Positions 16,154-24,767 of a DNA stretch of 64,000 nucleotides are shown in pieces. The position numbers and the translations under genes are program-made. How positions within the stretch are numbered: the stretch's first letter is position 1; each line of letters starts with the position of its first letter. Source of the stretch: Amycolatopsis acidicola (GTDB taxonomy: Bacteria > Actinomycetota > Actinomycetes > Mycobacteriales > Pseudonocardiaceae); contig NZ_VMNW02000025.1 of assembly GCF_007713735.2 (NCBI RefSeq), forward strand, positions 33,277 through 97,276, given 5' to 3'. The notes below the pieces were generated by a model. That model had not been told where the DNA came from. It was given only the letters and a program-made list of their open reading frames with translations, and searched no databases.

Positions 16154-17035
16154 TTATGCGCGATGTCCGGCGGGCTCGGCCGGGAGCCGCTTGCCCGCGC
16201 CGTCCCACGCCCGGTGCAGCGGGTCGGCCACGTCGACCGCCAGTTCGCCGATGCCTTCGACAGTCATCACCACGTGGTCGCCGTCCTGCACCGGGCCCAT
16301 GCCGACGTGGTAGGTGCCGGTGGCGATCACGTCGCCGGGCACCACCCCCGCCACCGACGACGCGACCTCGATGAGCCGGTCGATGCGGTTGGCCATCCGC
16401 GCGGTCGAATAGCGCTGCCGCACCTCGCCGTTGACCGAGAGTTCGACGGTGAGGTCGTGCGGGTCGGGAATCTCGTCCGCGGTCACGAGCACCGGCCCCA
16501 TCGGGCCGAACCCCGCCGGCGATTTCTTGAAGTAGTAGGTGGTGCCGACGTCGCGGGCCGACAGGTCGAGGAAGCCGGTGTAGCCGAACACGTGGTCCAT
16601 CGCGTCCGCCGCCGCGATGTCCCGCCCGGCCCGGCCGATCACCACCGCCAGCTCCGGCTCGTGGTGGAACACCCTGGCCTCGACCGGCGGGAGCGTCACC
16701 GTCGATCCGGTCGGGACGACGGACAACGGCGACTTGAGGAAGAAGTCGGCGGCCACGCCCTGCCTGTCGTCGGCGTAGTTCTTCACCGCGCAGAGCAGCT
16801 GTTTCGGCGACGGCACCGGCGCCTCCAGCGAAACCGCGGCCAGCGGCGGATGGGCCAGCGTGGCGTCGGCCGCCAGCGCGGCCAGCTCCGCGCGCTTGTC
16901 CGCGTAGGTCTCGATGAGCAGCTCGACCCGGTCCTGCGGCGCGGTGGTGGCGGGCACGACCGAATCGGGCACGGCCGTGACCCGGCCGTCCGCGACCACG
17001 CCGAGCGTGCCGCCGTCGTAGCAGCAGAAGATCAT
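16154..17035 (-). CDS. Fumarylacetoacetate hydrolase family protein
   Basis: 293 residues of the FAH/HHDD-isomerase family, metal-dependent enzymes that hydrolyse, decarboxylate or isomerise C-C bonds in beta-diketo or oxo acids. The metal/catalytic segment FHHEPELAVVIG is at about 123-134 (His125, Glu126, Glu128), followed by GYTGFLDLSARD and VIATGTYHVGMGP, the FAH C-terminal signature region. Start and upstream stop overlap as TGATG, so it is coupled to the dehydrogenase gene. Likely acts late in degradation of the imported compound. Confidence 0.92.
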   Translation of the reverse strand: MIFCCYDGGTLGVVADGRVTAVPDSVVPATTAPQDRVELLIETYADKRAELAALAADATLAHPPLAAVSLEAPVPSPKQLLCAVKNYADDRQGVAADFFLKSPLSVVPTGSTVTLPPVEARVFHHEPELAVVIGRAGRDIAAADAMDHVFGYTGFLDLSARDVGTTYYFKKSPAGFGPMGPVLVTADEIPDPHDLTVELSVNGEVRQRYSTARMANRIDRLIEVASSVAGVVPGDVIATGTYHVGMGPVQDGDHVVMTVEGIGELAVDVADPLHRAWDGAGKRLPAEPAGHRA

Positions 17036-18057
17036 CAGGACTCCTCGGTGTTCTCGTAGGGACGGCGGTGCTCCCAGACCTCCGGGTTGACGAGTCCGGC
17101 CGGCCTGGTGCCCGCCGCGCAGGCCAGCACGCGCCGGCCGATCTCGCGGGCCCTGACCTCGTCCGACTGCGCCGTGACGCCGCCGATGTGCGGGGTGAGG
17201 ATCACGTTTTCCAGCCGCCGCAAGGGAGAATCGACCGGCAGCGGCTCCTGTTCGAAGACGTCCAGCGCGGCTCCGGCGAGCCGGTTCTCGCGCAGGGCGG
17301 CCACCAGCGGGGCCTCCTCGACGACCGGTCCGCGCGAGCAGTTCACCAGGAAGGCCGTCGGTTTCATGGCCGCGAGCAGGTCCGCGTCGACCAGATGGGT
17401 CGTCGCCGGGGTCAGCGGGACGTGCAGCAGCAGGACATCCGCCTGGCGGGCGCAGTCCGCGAGGTCCGCACATAGCTCGACACCGGCCTCGGCGGCTGTC
17501 TCCGCCGAAGCGAACGGGTCGTGGCCGATCAGCTTGCCGGGGCGCAGCACCGCGAGCTTCTTCGCGACTTCGAGGCCGATGTGGCCGAGCCCGACGACGG
17601 CCACCGTGCTGGTGGTCAGGTCCGAGCCGATGTCCTGTTCCACCCGGGAATACCGGTCACGGACCCGGCCCCAGTCCACGCCGCCCCGCAGGTCGCGGTC
17701 GGCTGCGACGATGCGCCGCGTCAGCGCGAGCACCGTGCCGAGGGTGAACTCGGCGACCGCGCTCGCCGCCGCGCCGGTGTTGGCGATGACCGGGATCCCG
17801 CGTGCCGTGGCCGCGCGGACGTCGATCCACTCGTAACCCGCGGTCGGCGCCGCGATGATCCTCAGCTCCGGCGCCGACTCCAGGACCGGCCCGTCGACGG
17901 TGACGCCCTTGGTGGCGACGAGGACGCGCGCCCCCGGCAGGTGCTTGCGCACGGTTTCGGCCCGCTGGTCTTCGCAGTACTCGACCGGGCCGAGCGAGCC
18001 CAGGATCCGTTCCGCCGTCCGGAGATAGCCGAGCCGTTTGGTGATGACCGTGGTCAC
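17035..18057 (-). CDS. D-2-hydroxyacid dehydrogenase
   Basis: 340 residues. NAD-binding GLGHIG at 156-161 with Asp180 after the second strand (GHDPFAS), and the catalytic set Arg242 (NCSRGPVV), Glu271 (FEQEPLP) and His290 (LTPHIGG). It should interconvert a D-2-hydroxy acid and a 2-oxo acid with NAD(H). The GTG start has GGAAGGAG upstream and overlaps the oxidoreductase stop (GTGA). With FAH and Gfo/Idh proteins it suggests a hydroxy- or sugar-acid route. Confidence 0.93.
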   Translation of the reverse strand: MTTVITKRLGYLRTAERILGSLGPVEYCEDQRAETVRKHLPGARVLVATKGVTVDGPVLESAPELRIIAAPTAGYEWIDVRAATARGIPVIANTGAAASAVAEFTLGTVLALTRRIVAADRDLRGGVDWGRVRDRYSRVEQDIGSDLTTSTVAVVGLGHIGLEVAKKLAVLRPGKLIGHDPFASAETAAEAGVELCADLADCARQADVLLLHVPLTPATTHLVDADLLAAMKPTAFLVNCSRGPVVEEAPLVAALRENRLAGAALDVFEQEPLPVDSPLRRLENVILTPHIGGVTAQSDEVRAREIGRRVLACAAGTRPAGLVNPEVWEHRRPYENTEES

Positions 18058-19064
18058 GAGACTCCTTCCCTGATCGCGTGGTCGACCGCGTCGGCGACCC
18101 GCTGCGCCGCGACACCGTCCGCCCCGGACGCCGACGCGGGCCCGCCGCCCGCCGTGGCGGCGACGAAAGCGTCGAACTGAGCCGCATACACGTCGTGCGG
18201 CTCGACGCGGACGGTTCGCTCGCCGGTGTCCGAGACCAGCCGGAGCAGCCCGCCGCCGTGGTTGCCGATCGACTCCGAGACCGTGATCCGGCCGCGGGTG
18301 CCGAGCACGGTGATGCCGTTGCCGGGATGCCGCGCCCGCCCGGCGGCGATGGTCACCATCGCGCCCCGCGCCGAGGTGGCCGTGACCTCGACGACGCGGT
18401 GCGGGCCGCGTGCCGCGCCAGTGTCCTTTTCGGACATCCGGGCCGCCACGCCGCCCAGTTCGTCGTCGAGCAGCCAGCGGACGAGGTCGACGGCGTGGCT
18501 CCCGGTGCCGTTCATCGAGCCCCGGCTGGGGTTCGTGACCGCGCGCGAGGTGGCGAGCCGGGCCGTCGAATCGCCGCGCCCGAGCACGTGCAGGTACTCG
18601 ACCCGTATCGCGACCGGGACGCCGATCGTCCCGTCGCGGATCAGCGCCCGCGCGCGGTGGTGTGCCTCGTTGTGCCGCAGGTGGAATCCGGTGCCCAGGA
18701 CCACCCCGGCCCGGCGGCAGGCCTCGGCGAGCCGGACGGCTCCCGTCGTTTCCGGCGCGAGCGGTTTCTCGCACAGCACGTGTTTTCCCGCCGCGGCCGC
18801 CTCGGCCACGTGCTGCTCGTGCCCGGCGTTGGCGGAACAGACGTACACATGGCTGATCTCCGGGTCGGCGAGCAGGGCACCGAGCGCGGTGCCACAGCCC
18901 GGCACGCCGTGCCGGGCGGCGAGGGCCGAGGCCCTCGCCGGGTCCGACCCGCACACCGCGAGAGCGGTAGCGGACCGGGCCCCGGCGAGGCCGGGCAACC
19001 CGAACGCGTCGGCGTGCCTGCCGGTGCCGACGACGAGCCACCCGGTGGGCGCGGGCGTGCTCAT
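18054..19064 (-). CDS. Gfo/Idh/MocA family oxidoreductase
   Basis: 336 residues. N-terminal Rossmann domain (VVGTGRHADAFGLPGL) with the family motif CEKPLAPE at about residues 97-104, then the alpha/beta dimer domain. The dinucleotide loop reads GTGRHA rather than GxGxxA/G. These enzymes oxidise or reduce sugars, inositols or related hydroxy compounds with NAD(P). ATGA overlap with the M24 gene upstream and GTGA with the dehydrogenase downstream, so all are translationally coupled. Confidence 0.9.
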   Translation of the reverse strand: MSTPAPTGWLVVGTGRHADAFGLPGLAGARSATALAVCGSDPARASALAARHGVPGCGTALGALLADPEISHVYVCSANAGHEQHVAEAAAAGKHVLCEKPLAPETTGAVRLAEACRRAGVVLGTGFHLRHNEAHHRARALIRDGTIGVPVAIRVEYLHVLGRGDSTARLATSRAVTNPSRGSMNGTGSHAVDLVRWLLDDELGGVAARMSEKDTGAARGPHRVVEVTATSARGAMVTIAAGRARHPGNGITVLGTRGRITVSESIGNHGGGLLRLVSDTGERTVRVEPHDVYAAQFDAFVAATAGGGPASASGADGVAAQRVADAVDHAIREGVS

Positions 19065-20242
19065 CCCAGGGTGTAGGGGTAGGTCGAGTACAGGTCGATC
19101 CCGGTCTCGGTGATGATGATCTCGTCCTCGAGGTGCACCCCGCCGACCCCGTCCTCGCCCAGCGGCGGGCTGGTCACCGAGAACGCCATCCCGGGCTCCA
19201 GCGGGTAGTCGTCGACGGCGCGCAGGTGCGGGCCCTCGAACGCGGAGATGCCGATCCCGTGGCCGAGCGTGCGGCGGCCGAGCTTGGCGCACAGCTCCTT
19301 CGGGGTCACGCCGGGCCCGAGCGCGCCGAGCTGTTCCAGCTGCAGCTCGTGCGCCTTCTTGAGCAGATCGACCTGTGCGCTCGTCGGCTTGCCCCCGCAC
19401 ACGAAAGCACGGCAGAAATCGCCGAAATAGCCGGAAAAACAGCCGCCGAAGTCCATGTTGACGAGGTCGCCGTGCTGCACGATGCGGTCGCTGTGGAAAC
19501 GCCGGTAGGGATGCGCGCCGGGACCGGAGTTGACGACTTCGGAGCACTGCGTGGTTTCCGTGCCGAGCGCCCACATCGCGCGGAAGCACTCCCCGACCAG
19601 CTCGCACTCCCGCACCCCGGGGCGCAGGATGTCCACCGCGGCCTGCATGCCGGCCTCGGAGATCGAGTACGCCAGCTTCAGGCAGGTGATCTCGTCCCTG
19701 GTCTTGATCCGCCGCGTCCCGATCATCGCCTCCTGCCCGTTGACGAACGTGGCGTTCGGCAGCCTGCGGTGCAGCACGTCGTACATCGCGGGCGACCAGA
19801 TGTCCACACCGATCCTGGCCGTCTCCACGCCCGAACCGAAGTAGTGCAGCAGATCGTCCACAAAGGACTCGACGTCGCGGTCGATGTCCATCTGGTAGGG
19901 CGTGTGGAACCGCTCGTCGGGAATCCACGGGATGTTCTGCGCGGCGTAGTCGGGATCGATGATCCACACCGCCGAGTCGCCCTCGGCCGCGAGCACCACC
20001 AGCGGGCCGCCGCCCAGCTGGATCGTCGGCCAGTACAGCCGCTTGATCCCGGTGCTGTAGCGGGCGTTCTCGGCCCGCAGCTGGATCAGGTAGTCCAGGT
20101 CGGCCGCGGCCATCGCCTCGCGGGTCTTGGCGAGCCGTTCGGTGCGCAGCCGGTCCATGTCGACCCGCGGTTCCCAGTCGACCTGCATCGGACCGAACGT
20201 GCTGGCGGAACGGACAATGGCGCCGGAACCTTCGTGGGGCAT
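19061..20242 (-). CDS. M24 (creatinase/Xaa-Pro dipeptidase fold) protein with altered metal site
   Basis: 393 residues: an N-terminal creatinase-like domain and a C-terminal pita-bread domain. Metal-ligand positions seen: Asp264 (NMDFGG), Asp275 (GDFCR), His328 (LGHGIG) and Glu372 (HLEDEI). The Glu of the usual FSIEPG motif is Thr357 (FSVTSPP), so a normal dinuclear centre looks incomplete. Creatinase itself uses this fold without metal, so a C-N hydrolase of that kind fits. AGGAG precedes the ATG. It sits 39 bp after the ATPase gene. Confidence 0.85.
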   Translation of the reverse strand: MPHEGSGAIVRSASTFGPMQVDWEPRVDMDRLRTERLAKTREAMAAADLDYLIQLRAENARYSTGIKRLYWPTIQLGGGPLVVLAAEGDSAVWIIDPDYAAQNIPWIPDERFHTPYQMDIDRDVESFVDDLLHYFGSGVETARIGVDIWSPAMYDVLHRRLPNATFVNGQEAMIGTRRIKTRDEITCLKLAYSISEAGMQAAVDILRPGVRECELVGECFRAMWALGTETTQCSEVVNSGPGAHPYRRFHSDRIVQHGDLVNMDFGGCFSGYFGDFCRAFVCGGKPTSAQVDLLKKAHELQLEQLGALGPGVTPKELCAKLGRRTLGHGIGISAFEGPHLRAVDDYPLEPGMAFSVTSPPLGEDGVGGVHLEDEIIITETGIDLYSTYPYTLG

Positions 20243-20281
20243 GCGTTTCTCCTGACTGTTCTCAGTGGGAAAATCCTGGGC

Positions 20282-21451
20282 TCAGCGGCTGAGGCAGAGC
20301 GCGCGGTCGGCGGCGCACGAAACCGTGACCCTGGTGCCGACGGGCACGGGCGCCTTCCCGAGCGCGAAGACGCGGATCCGGGCGACGCCGACATCGACCG
20401 TGTAGTCGGTCAGCGAGCTGCCGATCCGCACGTCCTCGACCGTGCCGGGCAGCGCGTTTCCGGCGCTTTCGCCCTCCTCGACGAGAAGGTCTCCTGGCCG
20501 CCACACGAGCGACACCGGTTCGCCGACCTTCGCCTCGCCCGCGACTCTGGCGAAGAGCCGGGTCACGCCGTGTGGCAGGGCCACGTCGATGCCGGCCATC
20601 CGCCGCACGCGACCGTCCACATCGGACTCGGTGGTCTCGGTGGCGAACACGCCTTCGATGATGTTCGTCTGGCCGAGCAGTTTCGCGACGAACAGCGACG
20701 CCGGTTCGGCGAGCAGCTGGGCGGGGGTGCCGTCCTGGACGATCCGGCCGTCCCGCATGACGACGATCCGGTCCGAGAGCATCATGGCCTCGTCCTGGTC
20801 GTGCGTGACGTACACGGCGGTGATGCCCAGCTCGCGCTGCAGCCTGCCGATGTCGCGCCGCACCGAGTCCCGCCGGGCGGCGTCGAGGTTGCTCAGCGGT
20901 TCGTCCAGCAACAGCAGGCCGGGCCGGTAGACGAGCGCGCGGGCCAGCGCGACGCGTTGCTGCTGGCCGCCGGAAAGCTGACCGGGCTGCCTGCCGCTCA
21001 TCCCGTCGAGGCCGACGAGGTTCAGCATCTCCTCGACGCGCGGCCGGATCGCCGCCGTTTTCGCGCCACGCATCCGCAACGGGAACGCGACGTTCTCGAA
21101 CACGCTCAGATGCGGCCAGAGCGCGTAGGACTGGAACACCATGCCGATGTCGCGTTTGCTGGGCCGCAGATGCACGCGGCGTTCGGCCGAAGTCATGAGC
21201 CTGCCGCCGAGCCGGACAGTGCCCGCGTCGGGCACCTCGATCCCGGCGAGGCACCGCAGCGTCGTGGTCTTTCCGCAGCCGGACGGGCCCAGCAGGGTGA
21301 GCAACTGCCCGCGCCGCACCGAAAACGTCGCGTCACGGACGCCGCCGTCGCCGTAGTCGCGGGTCAGTCCGGTCACCTCGAGGTGGGACTCTTCCCGGTG
21401 CTTCGCGGGCGCCTCGGCTTCGGTGCCCGCCGTGCGCACGTGGTCGGTCAT
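20282..21451 (-). CDS. ABC transporter ATP-binding protein with TOBE domain, copy 2
   Basis: 389 residues. Walker A GPSGCGKT (55-62), signature LSGGQQQR, Walker B LLLLDEPLSNLD, H-loop YVTHDQDEAM, and a C-terminal TOBE domain (LVWRPGDLLVEEGE). Paralogue of 11919-13082. Start and permease stop overlap as TGATG. Together with the permease it forms the inner-membrane part of the second importer. Confidence 0.95.
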   Translation of the reverse strand: MTDHVRTAGTEAEAPAKHREESHLEVTGLTRDYGDGGVRDATFSVRRGQLLTLLGPSGCGKTTTLRCLAGIEVPDAGTVRLGGRLMTSAERRVHLRPSKRDIGMVFQSYALWPHLSVFENVAFPLRMRGAKTAAIRPRVEEMLNLVGLDGMSGRQPGQLSGGQQQRVALARALVYRPGLLLLDEPLSNLDAARRDSVRRDIGRLQRELGITAVYVTHDQDEAMMLSDRIVVMRDGRIVQDGTPAQLLAEPASLFVAKLLGQTNIIEGVFATETTESDVDGRVRRMAGIDVALPHGVTRLFARVAGEAKVGEPVSLVWRPGDLLVEEGESAGNALPGTVEDVRIGSSLTDYTVDVGVARIRVFALGKAPVPVGTRVTVSCAADRALCLSR

Positions 21452-23220
21452 CACATCGCCACCGCCATCCGGTTCCCGGTGTCGCCCCGCCGCGTGGTCA
21501 CGATCCAGAAGACCGCCGAGCAGCCCAGCAGGACGACCGTCTGCAGCAGCGTGAACGCCGCCGTCACGCCAGGGGGTTCGAAGGACACGCTGTTCAGCAG
21601 CCCCACCGACAGCGTTTGGGTGCCCGAAGTCTGCAGCAGCGCTGACATCGGGAGCTCGCGCATGAAGGTGAGGAAGACGAGCATCCAGCCCGCGGCGAGG
21701 CCGGGGCGCACGAGCGGCAGGAGAACCCGCCGGGTGTAACGGAACCAGCCCGCGCCGGAAAGACGCGCGGCCTCTTCGAGTTCCGGGTGCACCGCCAGGA
21801 AGGCCGCCGACACCGACCGCTGGGCGAACGGCAGGAACCGGACCGTGTAAGCGATCCCGATGATCCACAGTGAACCGAACAACGGCGTGCGGAGCACCAG
21901 GGTGAGCAGGCCGACGCCGAGCACCAGCCCGGGCACCGCCACCGGCATGGTCAGGCAGACCTCGAACAGGCGGCGGCCGGTGATCCTGGTCCGCTCCAGC
22001 GCGTAGACCACGACCACGCTGATCGCGACGACGAGAAAGGCGCACGCCGTGGACAGCACCAGGCTGTTCACCAGCGCCCGCCCGACGACGGATCCCTGCC
22101 CGGACAACGCTTTCACGTTGTCGAACGTCAGGCTGCCGAGGTCGATCGAACCCGTCCACCCCGCGGAAAAGGCCACGATGGCGAGCACGCCGACGGGCAG
22201 CACGGCGGCGAGCCCGAGGTAGGCGAGCTCACCGGCGAGCGCGAGCCACCGCCAGCGGCCGAGCCGGATCGCCTCGGCACTGGCCCCGCGGCCCGAGACG
22301 GTCACGAAACCGCGGTCCCGCAAGGCCCGCCGCTGCAGGTACAGGCACCCCGCCGTGATCAGCATCAGCACGCAGCCCAGTGCCGCGCCGAAGTTGTAGT
22401 CGGGCGGGAAGATCTGCACCGCGTCGTAGATCCGGGTGGACAGGGTCTGGATGCCCGGGCCGTAGCCGAGGACGAGCGGAACGGACAGGTCCTCGATGCC
22501 GAGGACGAACACGAGGATCGCCGCCGAGAGGATCGCGGGGCCCGCCAGTGGCAGGGTGATCCGCACCGCCGTGCGGAACGGGCTCGCCCCGCACGCCTGC
22601 GCCGCCTGTTCCAGCGAGCTGTCCATCTGGCGGAAGGCGGCGCCGCATTGCAGCATCACGAACGGCGTCAGGAACAGGCCGAGTACCACGATGATCCCGG
22701 CCGTCGAATGGACGTCGAAGAACGTGCCCGTGGTGAGCCCGGCCGAGCGGGCCAGCTGGTTGAGCAGGCCGGCGTGCGCGTCGCCGAGGTAGGTCCAGGC
22801 GATCGAGCCGATCAGCGGGGACAGGAAGAACGGCACCAGGTTCAGCACTTCGAACGCGCGCCGGAACGGGAGGTCGGTGCGCGCGACGAGCCAGCCCAGC
22901 GCGACGCCGACGACGGTGGCCACCGCCATCGCTCCCAGCGCGATGACGCAGCTGTTCCGCGCCGAGGTGAGCACGTCGGACGAGAGCAGCTCCGTGTAGT
23001 GGGTGTCCGACCAGACCCACTTGAGCAGCCCGGTCTGCCGCTGGAAGGAGCGCAGGATCACCTGCACGATCGGGGCCGCGATGAGCGCGGCCACCGCGAG
23101 GACGAAAACGGTGAGGACAAGTCGTTCCGGCGTGTACTGAGCCCGGAACCGGCGCCGGTGGGGTGGGACTGCCGGAGGTTCGCCCGGCGCCCGCAACATC
23201 GTTGTTGTGGCGTGGACCAT
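21451..23220 (-). CDS. Fused ABC transporter permease, FbpB type, copy 2
   Basis: 589 residues from ATG 23220; two fused BPD_transp_1 halves with EAA loops (EQAAQACGASPFRTAVRIT and EEAARLSGAGWFRYTRRVL). The open frame extends upstream to 23346, but the extra residues are not permease-like and an almost ideal promoter ends 7 nt before ATG 23220, with no Shine-Dalgarno, so a leaderless start is favoured; ATG 23199 is an alternative. First gene of the operon that runs to 13348. Confidence 0.92.
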   Translation of the reverse strand: MVHATTTMLRAPGEPPAVPPHRRRFRAQYTPERLVLTVFVLAVAALIAAPIVQVILRSFQRQTGLLKWVWSDTHYTELLSSDVLTSARNSCVIALGAMAVATVVGVALGWLVARTDLPFRRAFEVLNLVPFFLSPLIGSIAWTYLGDAHAGLLNQLARSAGLTTGTFFDVHSTAGIIVVLGLFLTPFVMLQCGAAFRQMDSSLEQAAQACGASPFRTAVRITLPLAGPAILSAAILVFVLGIEDLSVPLVLGYGPGIQTLSTRIYDAVQIFPPDYNFGAALGCVLMLITAGCLYLQRRALRDRGFVTVSGRGASAEAIRLGRWRWLALAGELAYLGLAAVLPVGVLAIVAFSAGWTGSIDLGSLTFDNVKALSGQGSVVGRALVNSLVLSTACAFLVVAISVVVVYALERTRITGRRLFEVCLTMPVAVPGLVLGVGLLTLVLRTPLFGSLWIIGIAYTVRFLPFAQRSVSAAFLAVHPELEEAARLSGAGWFRYTRRVLLPLVRPGLAAGWMLVFLTFMRELPMSALLQTSGTQTLSVGLLNSVSFEPPGVTAAFTLLQTVVLLGCSAVFWIVTTRRGDTGNRMAVAM

Positions 23221-23226
23221 ACCCAG

Positions 23227-23262
23227 GATCGTCAGCCACTTCGGAAGGAATGTCAACCATTC
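23227..23262 (-). promoter_or_regulatory. Promoter and overlapping GntR-like sites of second importer operon
   Basis: Minus strand TTGACA (23256-23251), 17-bp spacer, GACGAT (23233-23228), then 7 nt to ATG 23220. The -35 lies in the palindrome GAATGTCAACCATTC (23248-23262, 5-bp arms). The -10 lies in GATCGTCAGCCA (23227-23238), identical over 12 bp to 6663-6674 before the other importer. Confidence 0.6.
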
Positions 23263-23311
23263 TTTGCCGCAATCTGATCTCTGACCGCGCGTTTCGGCGT
23301 CAGCTCCGTCA

Positions 23312-23348
23312 GATTGCTTGACGAAACGAGCAAAGCTGGCTGACAATC
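23312..23348. promoter_or_regulatory. Upstream operator pair of second importer
   Basis: GATTGCTTGACGAAA (23312-23326) followed by TGGCTGACAATC (23337-23348), with the same TTGACG-N17-TGACAATC layout as the importer promoter at 6755-6785. No rightward gene follows, so it is better read as a distal operator pair than as a promoter. Confidence 0.45.
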
Positions 23349-23390
23349 AGGCTTCCCCGAGGGAACGGCGGGAACCCGGCGAAAACACCA

Positions 23391-23434
23391 CCGCCTGGTC
23401 ACCTCCGTCCGTGCGGGCGGAGGTGACCAGGCGG
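23391..23434 (-). terminator. Strong terminator after S1 protease gene
   Basis: Perfect 17-bp stem CCGCCTGGTCACCTCCG / CGGAGGTGACCAGGCGG with a 10-nt loop, 75 nt past the protease stop. On the minus strand it is followed by TGGTGTTTTCG, a short U-rich tail. It separates the protease from the importer operon. Confidence 0.85.
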
Positions 23435-23508
23435 CGCGTGATGAGGCAGCGGAATTGTCGAAAGGCCACCCGGGCAAGAGGCGCGAGTGGCCGCGGCGAA
23501 CCGGGCGG

Positions 23509-24642
23509 TCAGGCGGTGACGAGGGTGAGTCCGTAGGCCTGCAGGATCTCGTTCACCGGCTGGAACCACGTCTCCCCGCCGGAGGTGCAGTCGCCGTATC
23601 CGCCGGAGGTCACGCCCTGGGCCTGGTCGCCGGAGATGAACGAGCCGCCCGAGTCGCCGGGCTCGGCGCAGACCGACGTCCGCGTCACCTGGTACACCGC
23701 GCCCTGGGAGTAGTTCACCGTTTCGTTGAGCCCTTCCACGACACCGCAGTGCCAGTGCGACGTCGAACCCGAGCGGCAGACCGAGGTCCCCGCGACGGCC
23801 ACCGCCGAACCGCGGACCAGCTGGTCGCTCACCGTGCCCCAGCCCAGTACGACCGGCACGGTCCACCAGCCGTTGCCGATCCTGATGAACGAATAGTCGT
23901 TGCCAGGAAAGGAGGATCCGGCGAAGGTGCCCTGCGCGGAGCCGTCCCAGCCGGTGGTCGTCGAACCGGCGGAGCCGCAGTGACCGGCGCTGACGAACCC
24001 GCCCTGCACGGAAAACCCGATGGAGCACCGGACGTTTCCGTTGATGTAGTAGGGATCGCCGCCGACGGTGCCCGCCGCCTCGGTCACCGGGCGGGGCGCG
24101 GTCACCGTGGTCACCGGCGCGCCGGTCTGGCGCGCGCGAGCGAGGAACCCGTCGACGTCCGCGCCTTGCGCGCCCGGCTGAAGCGTCACGACGAGGCTGC
24201 CCGTACGCGGGTCGGTGCGCCAGCTGGTCACCGACGCCGGTGCGGGCGCGCCTTTCACCGTGTTGTCCAGCGCTTCCTTCGCACGGTCCAGCGCGGCGGC
24301 GCTGGTACGAGCCGGCGCCGTGGCGGCGCCCGCCTTCTCGACCGCCGCGGCCACCGAAGCGTCCGTGACGCCGACGACGAGTTTGCCCCGCGCCGCATCG
24401 AACCACGCCCCGCCGAACGCGGCTCCCGCCGCTCGCTCGGCCGCGGGCAACACCTCCGCGGCCGCCTTCTCCTGCGCCAGTCTGGTCTGGACCTGTTCGG
24501 CGGTGAGACCGAAATCCCGCTGCATGGCCGAAAGCAGCGCGGGCGACGCTTGCGCGACCGTGGCCGGGGCCAGTGCGGCGGTGCCCAGCACGAGCACGGG
24601 AACCACCGCGCCGGCGACTCTCCCGGCGATTCTTCGATGCAT
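23509..24642 (-). CDS. Secreted S1 serine protease with pro-domain (alpha-lytic/streptogrisin type)
   Basis: 377 residues. Sec signal peptide (about 1-32), an alpha-lytic-protease-type propeptide (to about 190; it folds the mature enzyme and is then cleaved), and a chymotrypsin-fold protease. Catalytic triad His221 (SAGHCG), Asp249 (GNDYSF) and Ser331 (PGDSGGS). Six cysteines in three expected pairs (206/222, 289/299, 325/352). ATG 24642 is chosen: GAGGAGG lies 8 nt upstream and the signal peptide starts there. Monocistronic, with a DasR-like site upstream and a strong terminator downstream. It probably digests protein for nutrition. Confidence 0.95.
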   Translation of the reverse strand: MHRRIAGRVAGAVVPVLVLGTAALAPATVAQASPALLSAMQRDFGLTAEQVQTRLAQEKAAAEVLPAAERAAGAAFGGAWFDAARGKLVVGVTDASVAAAVEKAGAATAPARTSAAALDRAKEALDNTVKGAPAPASVTSWRTDPRTGSLVVTLQPGAQGADVDGFLARARQTGAPVTTVTAPRPVTEAAGTVGGDPYYINGNVRCSIGFSVQGGFVSAGHCGSAGSTTTGWDGSAQGTFAGSSFPGNDYSFIRIGNGWWTVPVVLGWGTVSDQLVRGSAVAVAGTSVCRSGSTSHWHCGVVEGLNETVNYSQGAVYQVTRTSVCAEPGDSGGSFISGDQAQGVTSGGYGDCTSGGETWFQPVNEILQAYGLTLVTA

Positions 24643-24705
24643 CGGACGAACCTCCTCAGGACGGAAAAACCCACACCGTGCCCAGAGTGTGCGAGCGCCC
24701 GGCAC

Positions 24706-24721
24706 AGTGGTCTAGACTTTT
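24706..24721. promoter_or_regulatory. DasR-like (dre) operator before protease gene
   Basis: AGTGGTCTAGACTTTT matches the first 12 of 16 positions of the actinomycete dre consensus (A-C/G-TGGTCTAGACCA-C/G-T), with the left half intact and the right half degenerate. It is about 65 nt upstream of the protease start. DasR, a GntR-HutC regulator sensing GlcNAc-6-phosphate, would link the protease to aminosugar supply; this is inference. Confidence 0.45.
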
Positions 24722-24767
24722 TCCGTCGCCTGTCCGATTCCTGTCCCGCATTGCCCCGTTCGGCCCG

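Noticed and set aside
17035..19041. One 668-codon dehydrogenase protein
   Set aside because: The part beyond 18057 is an out-of-frame read of the Gfo/Idh gene; GTG 18057 has a strong ribosome site.
19133..21739. Long plus-strand frame across the M24 and ATPase genes
   Set aside because: Antisense shadow with His/Asp/Arg-rich low-complexity composition; the minus-strand genes have full motif sets.
23318..23348. A rightward promoter TTGACG-N17-TGACAA
   Set aside because: No rightward gene follows before a strong hairpin and an antisense gene; an operator pair fits better.
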